A stretch of 64,000 nucleotides of DNA from Bacteroides intestinalis (GCF_003464595.1 NZ_QRZF01000010.1:62001-126000); one strand, 5' to 3'; counted from the first letter of the stretch, positions 26,589-36,061 are shown. Made by a program: numbers and translations. The notes: generated from the letters alone by a model not told the origin.

Positions 26589-26963
26589 ATGCTGACACAA
26601 TTGACACAGACAGCTATTGCCGTATTATACGACATATACACTGGCGGCTATCCTTATCGCACAACACAGTATCCTGTTGCGCCCCACTGTTTAACTGAGC
26701 TTTTAACCCGGTTGGAAACAGGTGGCTTGATCCGCCGTAAGGACGCCTCTGCTGATAATCTCCTCTCTTCGTATGAGCTTGCCCGGCCTTATTCGAGCAT
26801 CTCCCTGCTGGATGTATTGGAAGTCCTTGACGAACATCTGAACTGTAATCATCCCACCCGTGAGGAGATGTATGCTCAATACCGTCTGGCCGCTAACCGT
26901 CTGGGAATTATCAATCACATGACACGCCTTTACTTATCTGAAATCAAACTCTTCGACCTGTAA
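26589..26963 (+). CDS. Rrf2-like winged-helix regulator, first gene of the fimbrial operon (124 aa)
   Basis: The layout is a leading helix (MLTQLTQTAIAVLYDIYTG), a recognition region (TELLTRLETGGLIRRKD), a wing (YELARPYSSISLLDVLEVLDEHLNCN) and a C-terminal helix (LAANRLGIINHMTRLYLSEI). This follows Rrf2-family regulators. The cysteines that hold an Fe-S cluster in IscR/NsrR are not arranged here, so it is probably not an iron-sulfur sensor. Its stop codon overlaps the next start (TAATG). It is expressed only when the switch is ON, and could feed back on the operon or the recombinase. DNA target unknown. Confidence 0.75.
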   Translation: MLTQLTQTAIAVLYDIYTGGYPYRTTQYPVAPHCLTELLTRLETGGLIRRKDASADNLLSSYELARPYSSISLLDVLEVLDEHLNCNHPTREEMYAQYRLAANRLGIINHMTRLYLSEIKLFDL

Positions 26964-28315
26964 TGAAGCGCTTATTATACATATTCGCCCATAGCCTCTG
27001 CTTCCCGCTGCTTGCAATAGGTTCTTTTATGGCAAATGCAGCTACAAGGGAAGTACGACCGGAGATCAGTACTACCGTATCAGTACTTGACAGCCTTTCC
27101 CGAACTCCTTTACTACTTCATTTCCGCCAGAACCGTTCGTTGGTGGAGTACGATTATATGGATAATCCACGCACGCTTGAATCCTTCTCTGTCCTGTTCG
27201 CTGACAGCCTTTCCGCCGTGTACGTTGATACCATCACTATCTTCTCTTACGCTTCTCCCGAAGGTGATGCCCGCCACAACTTGACTCTTGCCCGGCAGCG
27301 TGCCATCGCCGTGAAAGGATATTTACTCTGGAAATACCCCCATCTGGATCGTGAACGCCTGTTGATCGATCCGGTGGGTGAGGACTGGGGTAAACTGCGT
27401 GAACTGGTTGTTTCTGACGATTCCGTTCCCGACCGTGAGGATGTATTGTGTATTCTGGATGAGATACCTGATCGGGATCGCTGTAAAGTGTTACTGAAAA
27501 AACTGAACTGTGGGTATGCTTATCGCTATATCAGTAAGAAGCTGCTTCCGCAACTTCGCAATGCAGCGGTTTGTCTGGTGAAGCTGAAAGCGGTTCAACC
27601 GGATTTTGTAGCCGAACATGATTCGGTACTTAATCATGTGGATCAAAAGGAAAGTACGATACCTTACAGCCAGACCTGTCAACAGAGTATGCCTGACTGG
27701 CAGAGCACACCTGACCAATGCAGTCTGCCCCTTCTACAGTCTGCATCTTCTTCACCTGAACAGCGTCGTGCTTCCCGCCCCTTGTTCGCCTTGAAAACGA
27801 ACCTACTGTTCGACCTTGCCATATCCCCGAACATTGAGCTGGAACTGCCTTTGGGAAGACGTGAGCGTTGGTCGCTGAATGTAGAATGGATATTTCCCTG
27901 GTGGCTCATCGATCATGACAAATACTGCCTCCAGCTTCTTTCCGGCGGACTGGAAGCCCGATACTGGCTGGGCAAACGCATGAACCGCCGTGCACTCACC
28001 GGACATTTCTTCGGTTTCTATGCAGGTGGCGGAAAATACGACCTGCAATGGGAAGAAAAAGGATACCAAGGCGAATTCTATATCGCCTCCGGCATCAGTT
28101 ACGGTTATGCGCTTCCCATTGCCCGTAATTTGAACTTTGAGTTCTGCATCGGCATCGGCCTGCTGCAAACCAATTACAAACATTATCGCACCATCAACGA
28201 CTACCACACACTGCTCTGGCAGAGCAACGGGAGTTATACCTGGTTTGGACCGACAAAGGCTAAAATATCCTTTGTGTGGGTACTGGGCCGAAAAGTGAAA
28301 GGAGGGGAGAGATGA
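26963..28315 (+). CDS. OmpA-like/DUF3575 outer-membrane protein of a fimbrial operon (450 aa)
   Basis: Signal peptide with cleavage after about residue 28 (FMANA-A). Residues about 45-200 form an OmpA-like domain (ITIFSYASPEGDARHNLTLARQRAIAVKGYL resembles peptidoglycan-binding OmpA_C). A polar linker with glutamines (about 225-275) leads to a C-terminal DUF3575 region (ALKTNLLFDLAISPNIELELPLG to the end) that looks like a small beta barrel. The protein could anchor the fimbria-assembly apparatus between peptidoglycan and outer membrane. It overlaps both neighbours (TAATG and ATGA), so it is part of a tightly coupled operon. Confidence 0.85.
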   Translation: MKRLLYIFAHSLCFPLLAIGSFMANAATREVRPEISTTVSVLDSLSRTPLLLHFRQNRSLVEYDYMDNPRTLESFSVLFADSLSAVYVDTITIFSYASPEGDARHNLTLARQRAIAVKGYLLWKYPHLDRERLLIDPVGEDWGKLRELVVSDDSVPDREDVLCILDEIPDRDRCKVLLKKLNCGYAYRYISKKLLPQLRNAAVCLVKLKAVQPDFVAEHDSVLNHVDQKESTIPYSQTCQQSMPDWQSTPDQCSLPLLQSASSSPEQRRASRPLFALKTNLLFDLAISPNIELELPLGRRERWSLNVEWIFPWWLIDHDKYCLQLLSGGLEARYWLGKRMNRRALTGHFFGFYAGGGKYDLQWEEKGYQGEFYIASGISYGYALPIARNLNFEFCIGIGLLQTNYKHYRTINDYHTLLWQSNGSYTWFGPTKAKISFVWVLGRKVKGGER

Positions 28316-29292
28316 ATTTCAAATTAATAACATTCCTTCTCCTGCTGTTGGTGTTTTGCAGTTGCGAGCGCCGTGACATCACCTATTATATGGAGTCTGA
28401 AATATCCGTAACTGCCGATTGGAGCCGCGCAGGTCTGGAAGAAGAAAAAGAAGATGGTGCCACGCTGGTCATCTTCCCGCAAGATGGCAGCCAGCCCCGT
28501 GTGTTGCTGACAGGTGAACGTGAATATACCACTGTGCGCCTGCCCCTCGGCACTTACGACGTTGTGCTTTTCAATCGTTCTTTCACCGATTTCAATAACC
28601 TCCTGTTCCGTGGACAAGATGCCGTGGAAGCTCTTGAAGCATACGCCAGAGAAGTGGTGACCCGTACATCGACACGTGTCATAGTCTCTTCGCCCGACAA
28701 GCTGGCCGCCGCCACCATACGCCATTTTGAAGTGACGGATGATATGCTGGGCAATTACGCTCCTGCTGCATCACGCGCCGCATGTCCCGCAGGTGCTTGC
28801 AAAATGCACTTTACGCCCGTGCCGCTCACCCGCCGCATACAGGTGACATTGAATGTGAAAGGTCTGCAAAATGTGCGTGAAGTACGTTGCACATTGTATG
28901 GTGTACCTCTTTCGGTCTTCCTGCACGACGGCCATGCGGGTGAAGAACTGGGCGGACAGGAGTTCACCGTAGGAAGCCCCGACTTCGATGAAGGTTCTTT
29001 CACGGACGGTACGATGAAAGGTACACTCGACGTATTCGGTTTCGACCGTTCACTTTCACATTCCATCCTGCTGAGGGCACTGTTGGTGGATGGTAAGACA
29101 GTGATAGAGCAAACATTGACGGATATAACCGTAGAAGAACAAACAGATGAGATTGGAAATATTACGCTACACATAGAAGCCTCCGTCCCTAAAACTTTCC
29201 CGGATGTAAAACCCGAAGGCGGTTCCGATTCCGGATTCGATGTCGGTGTGGATGACTGGGAAGATGACCAACAGGTAGATATACCGGTATAG
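28312..29292 (+). CDS. DUF5119-type lipoprotein, FimB/Mfa2-like anchor (326 aa)
   Basis: Lipoprotein signal LLLLLVFCSC with cysteine near residue 18-20. A beta-rich domain follows (TYYMESEISVTADWS, PLGTYDVVLFNRSF), then a second beta-sandwich region (RIQVTLNVKGLQNVREVRCTLYG). This is the layout of Mfa2/FimB-type proteins that anchor the fimbria and limit its length. The start at 28312 overlaps the previous stop codon (ATGA). An in-frame ATG at 28276 would lie deep in the previous gene. The C-terminal tail is strongly acidic (about 300-326). Confidence 0.85.
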   Translation: MNFKLITFLLLLLVFCSCERRDITYYMESEISVTADWSRAGLEEEKEDGATLVIFPQDGSQPRVLLTGEREYTTVRLPLGTYDVVLFNRSFTDFNNLLFRGQDAVEALEAYAREVVTRTSTRVIVSSPDKLAAATIRHFEVTDDMLGNYAPAASRAACPAGACKMHFTPVPLTRRIQVTLNVKGLQNVREVRCTLYGVPLSVFLHDGHAGEELGGQEFTVGSPDFDEGSFTDGTMKGTLDVFGFDRSLSHSILLRALLVDGKTVIEQTLTDITVEEQTDEIGNITLHIEASVPKTFPDVKPEGGSDSGFDVGVDDWEDDQQVDIPV

Positions 29293-29327
29293 AAACTCTT
29301 TTTTATTAATTAAATATGTATCAAGTT

Positions 29328-30503
29328 ATGAAAACGAAAAGTTTATTTTTTGTAGCGGCAACCGCCCTTATGGTGGCAGGATGCTCGCAAAATGAGGTTA
29401 TGGAAACCAATCCGGATGCGAACCGCACCATTGGTTTCGGAGTGTACACAGGTACACAGACAAAAGGTTTGGTTACGGACAACTCGACGAATGACGGAAC
29501 TACAGCCAACGGGCTGAAAGTGGCCAGTAAAGGTTTCGGTATTCTTGCCTATCAGACCACTGGAAACTATTCAACCGGTGGATCCAAAGGTACATTTATG
29601 GATAATGTACATACTACATGGAATGCTACAGGCGGTAGTGGCAGTGGTGGTTGGGAATATTCTCCACTGAAATTCTGGCCGGGAAATAGTACGGATAAAC
29701 TCTCTTTCTTCGCTTATGCCCCGTATAGTACAGGAGGTGCAAATGGCATCACCCTGACGAATGCTACGAACTCTACAGATCCCTCTCTAACTTTTGAGTC
29801 GCAGACTAACCAGAAAGACATGGTAGACTTGGTGGTATCTACAGCCAAGAAAGACCAACAACAAACAACTGCCAGCGGTAAAGTCACTTTCGACTTTAAA
29901 CACGTACTCACCCGTGTCACCATGAAAGCTAAGACGGACAAGAGCATATCTTCCAATGCTGAAACTAAGGTGTACATTACCGGCATCAGCCTGAAGCATA
30001 CGACGAAGCTTGCCGGAGAGGCAACTATCAACATGAATGATGCTACCTGGACACTGCCAACATTACCAGGTGAGGCAGCTAAATATCTGTCAAGTCCTTA
30101 TCCTCTTGCTGCAACTTCATCCAACGGTGTGCTCAAACTGGAAAATCCCGCCTGGAAAGGTTATACCACACCCGCCGTTTCAATCAATGAAACAGCAGCC
30201 AGCCTGTTCACGGCTGACCAATACCTGTTCTTCATTCCTATAGATGGAGCAACCGGTACAACAAGCGCTGATGAGGTGAAAGCCTCTATTACGTATGATA
30301 TTGCTACTATTCCTTCTTTAGGGGCTTCCACTGCCGCAGTTTCTTCTTTCACTAAAGAAGTAGACCTGGGAACCGGAATCCTTGCACAGGGAAAAGCATA
30401 CGCTTTCACCTTCACCATCGGGTTGAACTCAATAGAAGTAGACGTAACGGATAGTTTTAATTGGGATACCACCGGCGGAGATAAAGATGTTACAGTAAAT
30501 TAA
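29328..30503 (+). CDS. Fimbrillin-family lipoprotein (391 aa), probable major subunit
   Basis: Signal peptide with lipobox VAGC near residue 19 (MKTKSLFFVAATALMVAGCS). An N-terminal beta-sandwich domain carries the block WEYSPLKFWPGNSTDKLSFFAYAPYS typical of Mfa-like fimbrillins, then FDFKHVLTRVTMKAKT. Serine, threonine and glycine are abundant. Fimbrillins of this type are exported as lipoproteins, cut by an arginine/lysine gingipain-like protease and polymerised by strand exchange. The in-frame ATG 12 bp upstream is an alternative start. It is the last gene of the switch-controlled operon; a hairpin at 30541 may end the transcript. Confidence 0.9.
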   Translation: MKTKSLFFVAATALMVAGCSQNEVMETNPDANRTIGFGVYTGTQTKGLVTDNSTNDGTTANGLKVASKGFGILAYQTTGNYSTGGSKGTFMDNVHTTWNATGGSGSGGWEYSPLKFWPGNSTDKLSFFAYAPYSTGGANGITLTNATNSTDPSLTFESQTNQKDMVDLVVSTAKKDQQQTTASGKVTFDFKHVLTRVTMKAKTDKSISSNAETKVYITGISLKHTTKLAGEATINMNDATWTLPTLPGEAAKYLSSPYPLAATSSNGVLKLENPAWKGYTTPAVSINETAASLFTADQYLFFIPIDGATGTTSADEVKASITYDIATIPSLGASTAAVSSFTKEVDLGTGILAQGKAYAFTFTIGLNSIEVDVTDSFNWDTTGGDKDVTVN

Positions 30504-30540
30504 GCCGGACATTTTTTTATCTCAATACCACCCTAACCAA

Positions 30541-30572
30541 GCCCGGACAAGGTTGAATGTCCTTCTCCGGGC
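30541..30572. terminator. Hairpin after the fimbrillin gene
   Basis: Arms GCCCGGA and TCCGGGC (7 bp), with a further inner AGG/CCT pairing. It lies 38 bp after the stop codon; only an A-rich tract follows, so it is probably a weak or rightward-attenuating terminator. Confidence 0.4.
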
Positions 30573-30647
30573 ACACAGTTAAAACAAAAAAGTTATAACG
30601 CTCGCTCTTTGACATGCTGGAAACGAAAGATTATGGAAAAAAATGAT

Positions 30648-30655
30648 TATCTTTG
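30648..30655 (+). promoter_or_regulatory. Bacteroides-type -7 element before the AAA-ATPase gene
   Basis: TATCTTTG matches TAnnTTTG, 28 nt before the start codon chosen. It implies that this gene is transcribed independently of the fimbrial switch. A -33 box is not evident. Confidence 0.5.
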
Positions 30656-30682
30656 AACCTATTAAAAGGAAAATGGACATTT

Positions 30683-32251
30683 ATGGAATATAATGCATTG
30701 ATGCGTAAGCTCCCTATCGGGATACAGACCTTTGAGAAACTTCGCAAAGGTAATTATCTGTATGTGGATAAGACCGAATTCATTTGGAAAATGGCTTTCG
30801 CGTCCAATCCTTATTTCCTGAGCCGTCCCCGCCGTTTCGGCAAGAGCCTTCTCCTTTCCACTTTCGAAGCCTACTTCGAAGGCAAGAAGGAACTCTTTGA
30901 AGGTCTTGCCATTGAAAAGATGGAGACGGAATGGAAACAGTATCCGGTGCTGCATCTGGATTTGAATGCAGAAAAATATGACTCTCCCGAACGTTTGGGT
31001 AATATTCTCAGTAACCAACTGACTCAATGGGAAGCTTTATATGGTAAAGGTGTCGATGAAAACACCCTTTCCACCCGTTTCTCCGGTATCATCCGCCGTG
31101 CCTGCGAACAAGCCGGTTGCGGTGTTGTGGTGCTGGTGGACGAATACGACAAACCCTTGCTGCAAGCCCTTGGCGACAACGACTTGCTGGAGGAATACCG
31201 TAAAACCCTGAAAGCCTTTTACGGCGTGCTGAAAAGCGCCGACCGCTACCTGCGTTTCGTCTTCATTACCGGAGTGACGAAATTCTCGCAAGTCAGCGTA
31301 TTTAGTGATCTGAACCAGCTGCAGGATATCAGCATGAATTATTACTATTCTGCTGTGTGTGGTATTACGAAAGAAGAGTTGTGCAAAGTCTTTATTCCGG
31401 AAATAGAGCATTTTGGTGAGATAAACAATCTGACGTTTGAAGAAACGGTAGATGCACTGACCAAAAACTATGACGGCTATCATTTCCATCCGAGAGGAGA
31501 AGGTATGTTCAATCCGTTCAGTGTCTTGAATGCATTCAGCAATATGGAGTTGGGAAGTTACTGGTTTCAGACCGGTACCCCTACCTTCCTTGTTGAAATG
31601 CTTCAGGAAACGGAATACGACCTGCGTACCTTGCTCGATGGCATTGAAGCTCCGGCTTCCGTGTTCACGGAGTATCGCGTGAATGCCGGTAATCCTATCC
31701 CGCTGATTTACCAGAGTGGTTATCTCACCATTAAGGACTACGACCAAGAGTTTGGCAATTACCTGCTGCAGTTCCCCAACGACGAAGTCCGCTATGGCTT
31801 TATCAATTTTCTGGTACCATACTACACTTCGATGACGAACAGCGACCAGGGATTTTATATCGGTAAGTTTGTGCAGGAATTGCGTGCAGGCGATTACGAC
31901 GCCTTCCTCACCCGCCTGCAAGCCTTCTTTGCCGACTTCTCCTACGAACTGAACGCAAAGACCGAACGTCACTATCAGGTAGTGTTCTACCTTGTCTTCA
32001 AATTGATGGGCCAGTTCACGCAGGCGGAAGTGAAAAGTGCTAAAGGCCGTGCGGACGCCGTAGTGAAGACCCCGAAATACATTTACGTCTTCGAGTTCAA
32101 ACTGAACGGCACGGCAGAAGAGGCCCTGCAACAGATTGATGATAAAGGTTACCTGATACCTTATCAGGCGGACGGACGCGAAGTAATAAAACTCGGTGTA
32201 GAATTCAGTAAAGAAGAACGAAATATCAGTCGCTGGTTGAATTCGCTCTGA
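30683..32251 (+). CDS. AAA-ATPase-like protein with C-terminal PD-(D/E)XK nuclease-like domain (522 aa)
   Basis: Member of the AAA-ATPase_like plus DUF1703-type family abundant in Bacteroides. The N-terminal block IGIQTFEKLRKGNYLYVDKT precedes a Walker A-like loop SRPRRFGKSLLLST (about residues 47-60). Walker B is VVVLVDEYDKPLLQAL (about 145-160). The C-terminal domain has the nuclease pattern KSAKGRADAVVKTPKYIYVFEFKLNG, with D then E-x-K. The biological role of the family is unknown; mobile-element or defence functions are suspected. It sits between fimbrillin genes with its own promoter and looks like an insertion into the locus. The ATG at 30683 follows an AAGGA sequence; an ATG at 30701 is the alternative. 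Confidence 0.88.
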   Translation: MEYNALMRKLPIGIQTFEKLRKGNYLYVDKTEFIWKMAFASNPYFLSRPRRFGKSLLLSTFEAYFEGKKELFEGLAIEKMETEWKQYPVLHLDLNAEKYDSPERLGNILSNQLTQWEALYGKGVDENTLSTRFSGIIRRACEQAGCGVVVLVDEYDKPLLQALGDNDLLEEYRKTLKAFYGVLKSADRYLRFVFITGVTKFSQVSVFSDLNQLQDISMNYYYSAVCGITKEELCKVFIPEIEHFGEINNLTFEETVDALTKNYDGYHFHPRGEGMFNPFSVLNAFSNMELGSYWFQTGTPTFLVEMLQETEYDLRTLLDGIEAPASVFTEYRVNAGNPIPLIYQSGYLTIKDYDQEFGNYLLQFPNDEVRYGFINFLVPYYTSMTNSDQGFYIGKFVQELRAGDYDAFLTRLQAFFADFSYELNAKTERHYQVVFYLVFKLMGQFTQAEVKSAKGRADAVVKTPKYIYVFEFKLNGTAEEALQQIDDKGYLIPYQADGREVIKLGVEFSKEERNISRWLNSL

Positions 32252-32306
32252 TCCATCCTCTTTCGTTTCCTGCATGCCCAAGCGCGAGGTATTGCAACGA
32301 AACATT

Positions 32307-33977
32307 ATGAGCAGAATTTTAAAGATTTGGATTACAGGCTTGACCGTCTGTTGCTTTTCGGCATGCGGAGACAAAGTATCTTCCGGTGGAGACGAACCAT
32401 CTATGGGCATACCCATTAGCTTTGTACCTACCGTAGAGACACAGACGCGCGGAACAGATTTTACCAAGGATAACCTTACTTCTTTAGGTGTACTGGCTTA
32501 TCTCACACAAGGAAGCAACTTCAACGTTTCGTCTTCCACTCCAAACTTCATGTACAATCAGGAAGTGACGAAAGCAAGCGGAACCGCTACGTGGGAATAT
32601 ACTCCCACGAAATTCTGGCCGACCAACAGTAACGATAAGATTACTTTCTTTGCCTATGCACCGCATAATCCTACAGGGCTGACAGTACCGGATATTACGG
32701 CAACAGGTTATCCCTCATTCACATACGAAGTACCATCCACAGAAGCTGCCCAAACGGATCTGCTATTGGCAAAACCTGCACCCAATAAGACCGCAAGTGA
32801 CGGCAAAGTGAATTTTTCATTCAAACATGCCCTGACACGGATTGTCCTCAATGTGGAAGCGGGAGGCGGTTTTACAGGAATAACGATTAATTCTCTTTCC
32901 ATCAAAACAAAGAAAAGCGGCACAGTAGCGTTTAGCTCCACTACTTCTCCAACAGATTGGATGCAATGGAGCAACATAGCCTCCGGAACAGGAAATGATA
33001 TATCCTGCACTGCCACTTTACCTTCATCTTCCAGCACAGTAACTGCCGGAAGTACGGGAAAAATTGCAACCTTTTTCTTACTGCCTATAGCTGCTACAGG
33101 AAATACGTCTGAAAATGCTACGCTTACATTCTCTTATACAATGAATGGAATAGGAGATACCAAAACCATAACAGACTTAGCACTGACTTCCATGGCCGAT
33201 TGGCTAGCTGCCACTTCAATCACTTATAATCTGAAAATAACAAGAACTGCGGCAACAGTAGAGGTTGGCAGTATCAGTGTATGGAATGGAACTACTGTAG
33301 ATATTGACAAAAGTGGTGAGATAGCAGAGGGATATAAAGCCGGAGATATAAAAATAGGCGATTTTTACTATGACGACGGTACGTGGAGTGATGGTGGTTA
33401 CCGTATGCTGACAGATGGAACCGTGATGCAATACAACGTACAGCCAACTGAAGGAAAAAACTGTATCGGCATCGTATATGCCAGTGGCAAGACTGGAACG
33501 GAGCGGGGAGACAATATTTCAAATTATAGCAGTACGGAATTATCCGGAGCCACTGAGATTAAAGGATATGTCGTAACGCTGGATAGAATATCCGGTGTAC
33601 GGAGAGGCGGAAGTGGTTCTAATAATATAACAGCTTTTAATGGCTATACAAATACACAAAGTCTTAGTACCTCAAATTCCAATCCTCGTGAGATACGTGA
33701 AGTTCTGATAAACAGCACACCAGCACCACCAAGCCCCAGCAGTGGCTGGTACGTTATGTCGTTAGGGCAGACAATGTATGCCTATGAGAACAGGGATATT
33801 ATGAATAAGAGCAGAACAAATATAAGTTCCGGAAGCTATGGAAACATGGATTTCGGTAATCTTTGGACAAGCTCATACAAAACAAGTGGTAATTTCCCAA
33901 CAATTTTTAATAATGGAAGTTATGGTGCTGCACAGCCTACTACAATGCAAAACGCTTATCCGGGTTTTACTTTTTAA
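32307..33977 (+). CDS. Fimbrillin-family lipoprotein, long form (556 aa)
   Basis: Lipobox near residue 20 (VCCFSACG). Residues about 40-320 are fimbrillin-like, with the block ATWEYTPTKFWPTNSNDKITFFAYAPH and NFSFKHALTRIVLNVEA shared with the 29328 protein. A C-terminal domain (about 345-556) starts FYYDDGTWSDGGYRML and contains CIGIVYASGK; this looks like the FISUMP/DUF1566-type domain often found at the tip of surface proteins. The extra domain suggests a tip or accessory subunit. The chosen start gives a proper lipoprotein signal; an in-frame ATG at 32274 lies upstream. It lies 55 bp after the AAA-ATPase gene. Confidence 0.85.
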   Translation: MSRILKIWITGLTVCCFSACGDKVSSGGDEPSMGIPISFVPTVETQTRGTDFTKDNLTSLGVLAYLTQGSNFNVSSSTPNFMYNQEVTKASGTATWEYTPTKFWPTNSNDKITFFAYAPHNPTGLTVPDITATGYPSFTYEVPSTEAAQTDLLLAKPAPNKTASDGKVNFSFKHALTRIVLNVEAGGGFTGITINSLSIKTKKSGTVAFSSTTSPTDWMQWSNIASGTGNDISCTATLPSSSSTVTAGSTGKIATFFLLPIAATGNTSENATLTFSYTMNGIGDTKTITDLALTSMADWLAATSITYNLKITRTAATVEVGSISVWNGTTVDIDKSGEIAEGYKAGDIKIGDFYYDDGTWSDGGYRMLTDGTVMQYNVQPTEGKNCIGIVYASGKTGTERGDNISNYSSTELSGATEIKGYVVTLDRISGVRRGGSGSNNITAFNGYTNTQSLSTSNSNPREIREVLINSTPAPPSPSSGWYVMSLGQTMYAYENRDIMNKSRTNISSGSYGNMDFGNLWTSSYKTSGNFPTIFNNGSYGAAQPTTMQNAYPGFTF

Positions 33978-33994
33978 GATTAATGATATATACA

Positions 33995-35998
33995 ATGAAA
34001 AGAGTATTAGAAAAAAGAGTATTATGGATTGTTTTCATAACTCTGCTTATGGCATGTAATTCGGATTTTGAAGATAAATCCGGTAAAGTACTTACTTCCT
34101 TGCAGGTTACTCTGGGTAGCTTTGAAGGAAACACAGATACACGCACACAAGAAAGCGGATATCAGACCACTTTTATTGGAAACGAACAAATCGGTATCTT
34201 TTCTCTGAAAGCGTCTAATAACATTGTTTTAGACAACAATGTACCTTATAAGTACAATGCATCAACCAATAGCTGGCAACCTGTTAATACAGGAAACCAG
34301 ATATATGTGTACGGTAGTGGTGTCACTTATTATGCCTATTACCCATACAACAGTAATATGGATGATAAGAAAAGTATTGCAGAGATTACCACTGCATTTA
34401 CTCTGCCGGAAGATCAAAGCACATATGACAATTATAGCTCTGCTGACCTTATGACTGCTACAGGTACACTCAGCAGCAGCACATTGAGTCTGCCTTTCAC
34501 ACATGCCATGTCATTGATAGAGATAGAAATAGACGAGACATCCAATTCAAGTGCCAGTTATGATCCCGCCCCTATATTCTACGGTATTAAGCCCTGGAAG
34601 ATGTCAGACGGAATATATCGCTATCTCGTGGAACCCGGTATAGATGCCGAAATAGGATTTGATTACGGTCCTGTGGATAACCGTTATGCATTTCAGAAAT
34701 CTCTTGCGGCTGCCGATATCACGGCAGGGAAATATATACGCATTAAAGCTCCTTTTGATAATAGATACCTTGAACTGAATACCGGAAATTATGTAGGTGT
34801 ATTAGGTCCTGTTTCAAAAGTAGTAATAAATGGAACTGAATATAGTACAAGCCTCATTTCGGGAAGTAATAACCAGTATTTACTGGATGGTTTAAGAAAA
34901 TCTCCGGAGACTTTCACTTCTTTCAGTATTTATATCACTGATAATCTGGCAAAAGCAGATAGTAAAGAGCAATTACTGCTCGCTGTCACGACCTCGAATA
35001 TAACGATAAATGCTACTAATAAGAGTCTGACTATCCCTCTTAGTACAGGTGGTATGGAAGGGGCAGGAACTTCGGCTGCTGATCCATACTTGGTAACGAC
35101 TCCACCACAGCTGAGAGGTGTAGATGTAGAAGGAACAGATAATAACTCAGCGGAAACGGAATATTATGAACAAAAGGCAGACTTAGATTTGTCGGCATAC
35201 GACAATTGGAAACCTGTAAAAAGCGGGGCATTATACGATGGGAAAGGATATAAAGTCAATAATTTAGTTAGCACTCAAGGAGGAATATTTTCTTCTAACG
35301 GAGGTACTATACAAAATGTACACTTAACTTCTGGTACAATAAATGTCAATAACAAAACAGTTGGAGGTGTTGTAAATGAAAGTACATTATCCGGCCACAA
35401 AATATTAAACTGTAGTAATGCAGCAACTATCACTGTTACCAATGGTGGAGATATTGGTGGTGTAGTAGGCAATGGCTCACATAGTATAATAGAATATTGT
35501 AAAAACTCCGGGAACATTACGGTTGATACATATGGTGGTGGTATTGTAGGCCTTACATGGGGAAATCAGGTAAGCACAAACGAAATAGATAAAATGGATA
35601 CAGAAATAAGATATTGTTATAATACCGGAACAATTACCAAAAGTAATGCCCGAAAAAACGATGGTGATTGTGGTGGAATAATAAGTCGTTTGGTTAGAAC
35701 TAAAGTTCTTGAATATTGCTATAATGCGGGGCAATTAATAGATAATGGTGGAAATAACCGTATAGGAAGTATTATGGGAGAATTAGATAATAGTTATTCT
35801 AAAAATAATTATGGGACTTCTGTAACAAATAACAAGCTACACTATTCCATCAATGCCGGAATAACGACTGATGATAATTTTTTCAATAATCCAAGTTCAT
35901 GGCCTTCATACAGTGCAGAAACTTCAAACGGTTGGGGTAGTTCGCACTGGAAATCCTATAATCAGGGAGAATATCCCAAATTATTGTGGGAACCCTAA
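33995..35998 (+). CDS. Fimbrillin-like lipoprotein with C-terminal GLUG-type repeats (667 aa)
   Basis: Lipobox LLMAC near residue 22. The N-terminal two-thirds (about 30-345) is fimbrillin-like (GVTYYAYYPYNSN, STLSLPFTHAMSLIEIEI). From about 355 a repeat region begins with DPYLVTTPPQLRGV and continues with IGGVVGNGSHSIIEYCKNSG, YGGGIVGLTWG and CGGIISRLVRTKVLEYCYNAG. These glycine-rich, cysteine-tyrosine-spaced repeats match the GLUG/beta-helix pattern of bacterial adhesins. The protein ends in a short polar tail. It is probably a surface adhesin carried by or attached to the fimbria. It is separated by 17 bp from the previous gene. Confidence 0.85.
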   Translation: MKRVLEKRVLWIVFITLLMACNSDFEDKSGKVLTSLQVTLGSFEGNTDTRTQESGYQTTFIGNEQIGIFSLKASNNIVLDNNVPYKYNASTNSWQPVNTGNQIYVYGSGVTYYAYYPYNSNMDDKKSIAEITTAFTLPEDQSTYDNYSSADLMTATGTLSSSTLSLPFTHAMSLIEIEIDETSNSSASYDPAPIFYGIKPWKMSDGIYRYLVEPGIDAEIGFDYGPVDNRYAFQKSLAAADITAGKYIRIKAPFDNRYLELNTGNYVGVLGPVSKVVINGTEYSTSLISGSNNQYLLDGLRKSPETFTSFSIYITDNLAKADSKEQLLLAVTTSNITINATNKSLTIPLSTGGMEGAGTSAADPYLVTTPPQLRGVDVEGTDNNSAETEYYEQKADLDLSAYDNWKPVKSGALYDGKGYKVNNLVSTQGGIFSSNGGTIQNVHLTSGTINVNNKTVGGVVNESTLSGHKILNCSNAATITVTNGGDIGGVVGNGSHSIIEYCKNSGNITVDTYGGGIVGLTWGNQVSTNEIDKMDTEIRYCYNTGTITKSNARKNDGDCGGIISRLVRTKVLEYCYNAGQLIDNGGNNRIGSIMGELDNSYSKNNYGTSVTNNKLHYSINAGITTDDNFFNNPSSWPSYSAETSNGWGSSHWKSYNQGEYPKLLWEP

Positions 35999-36024
35999 AG
36001 CAAACACACCATCCGTTACACTCC

Positions 36025-36061
36025 AACAGACGGTCTGTTTAATCTCAGCAGACCGTCTGTT
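36025..36061. terminator. Hairpin ending the fimbrial cluster; AGACCAT-type palindromic repeat
   Basis: Perfect 12-bp arms (36025-36036 and 36050-36061, AACAGACGGTCT and its complement) with a 13-nt loop. They are followed by CATAGTGAACAGACCATG and an ATTTTT tract. The motif AGTGAACAGACCAT recurs at 63258-63271. Confidence 0.65.

Noticed and set aside
26513..26698. 61-codon plus-strand frame over the right recombination sites
   Set aside because: It crosses both inverted-repeat sites and overlaps the regulator gene in another frame, so it is not a likely gene.
31037..32467. 476-codon open frame on the minus strand
   Set aside because: Long, but antisense to the AAA-ATPase gene, with no family features, and it runs into the signal peptide region of the next fimbrillin gene.
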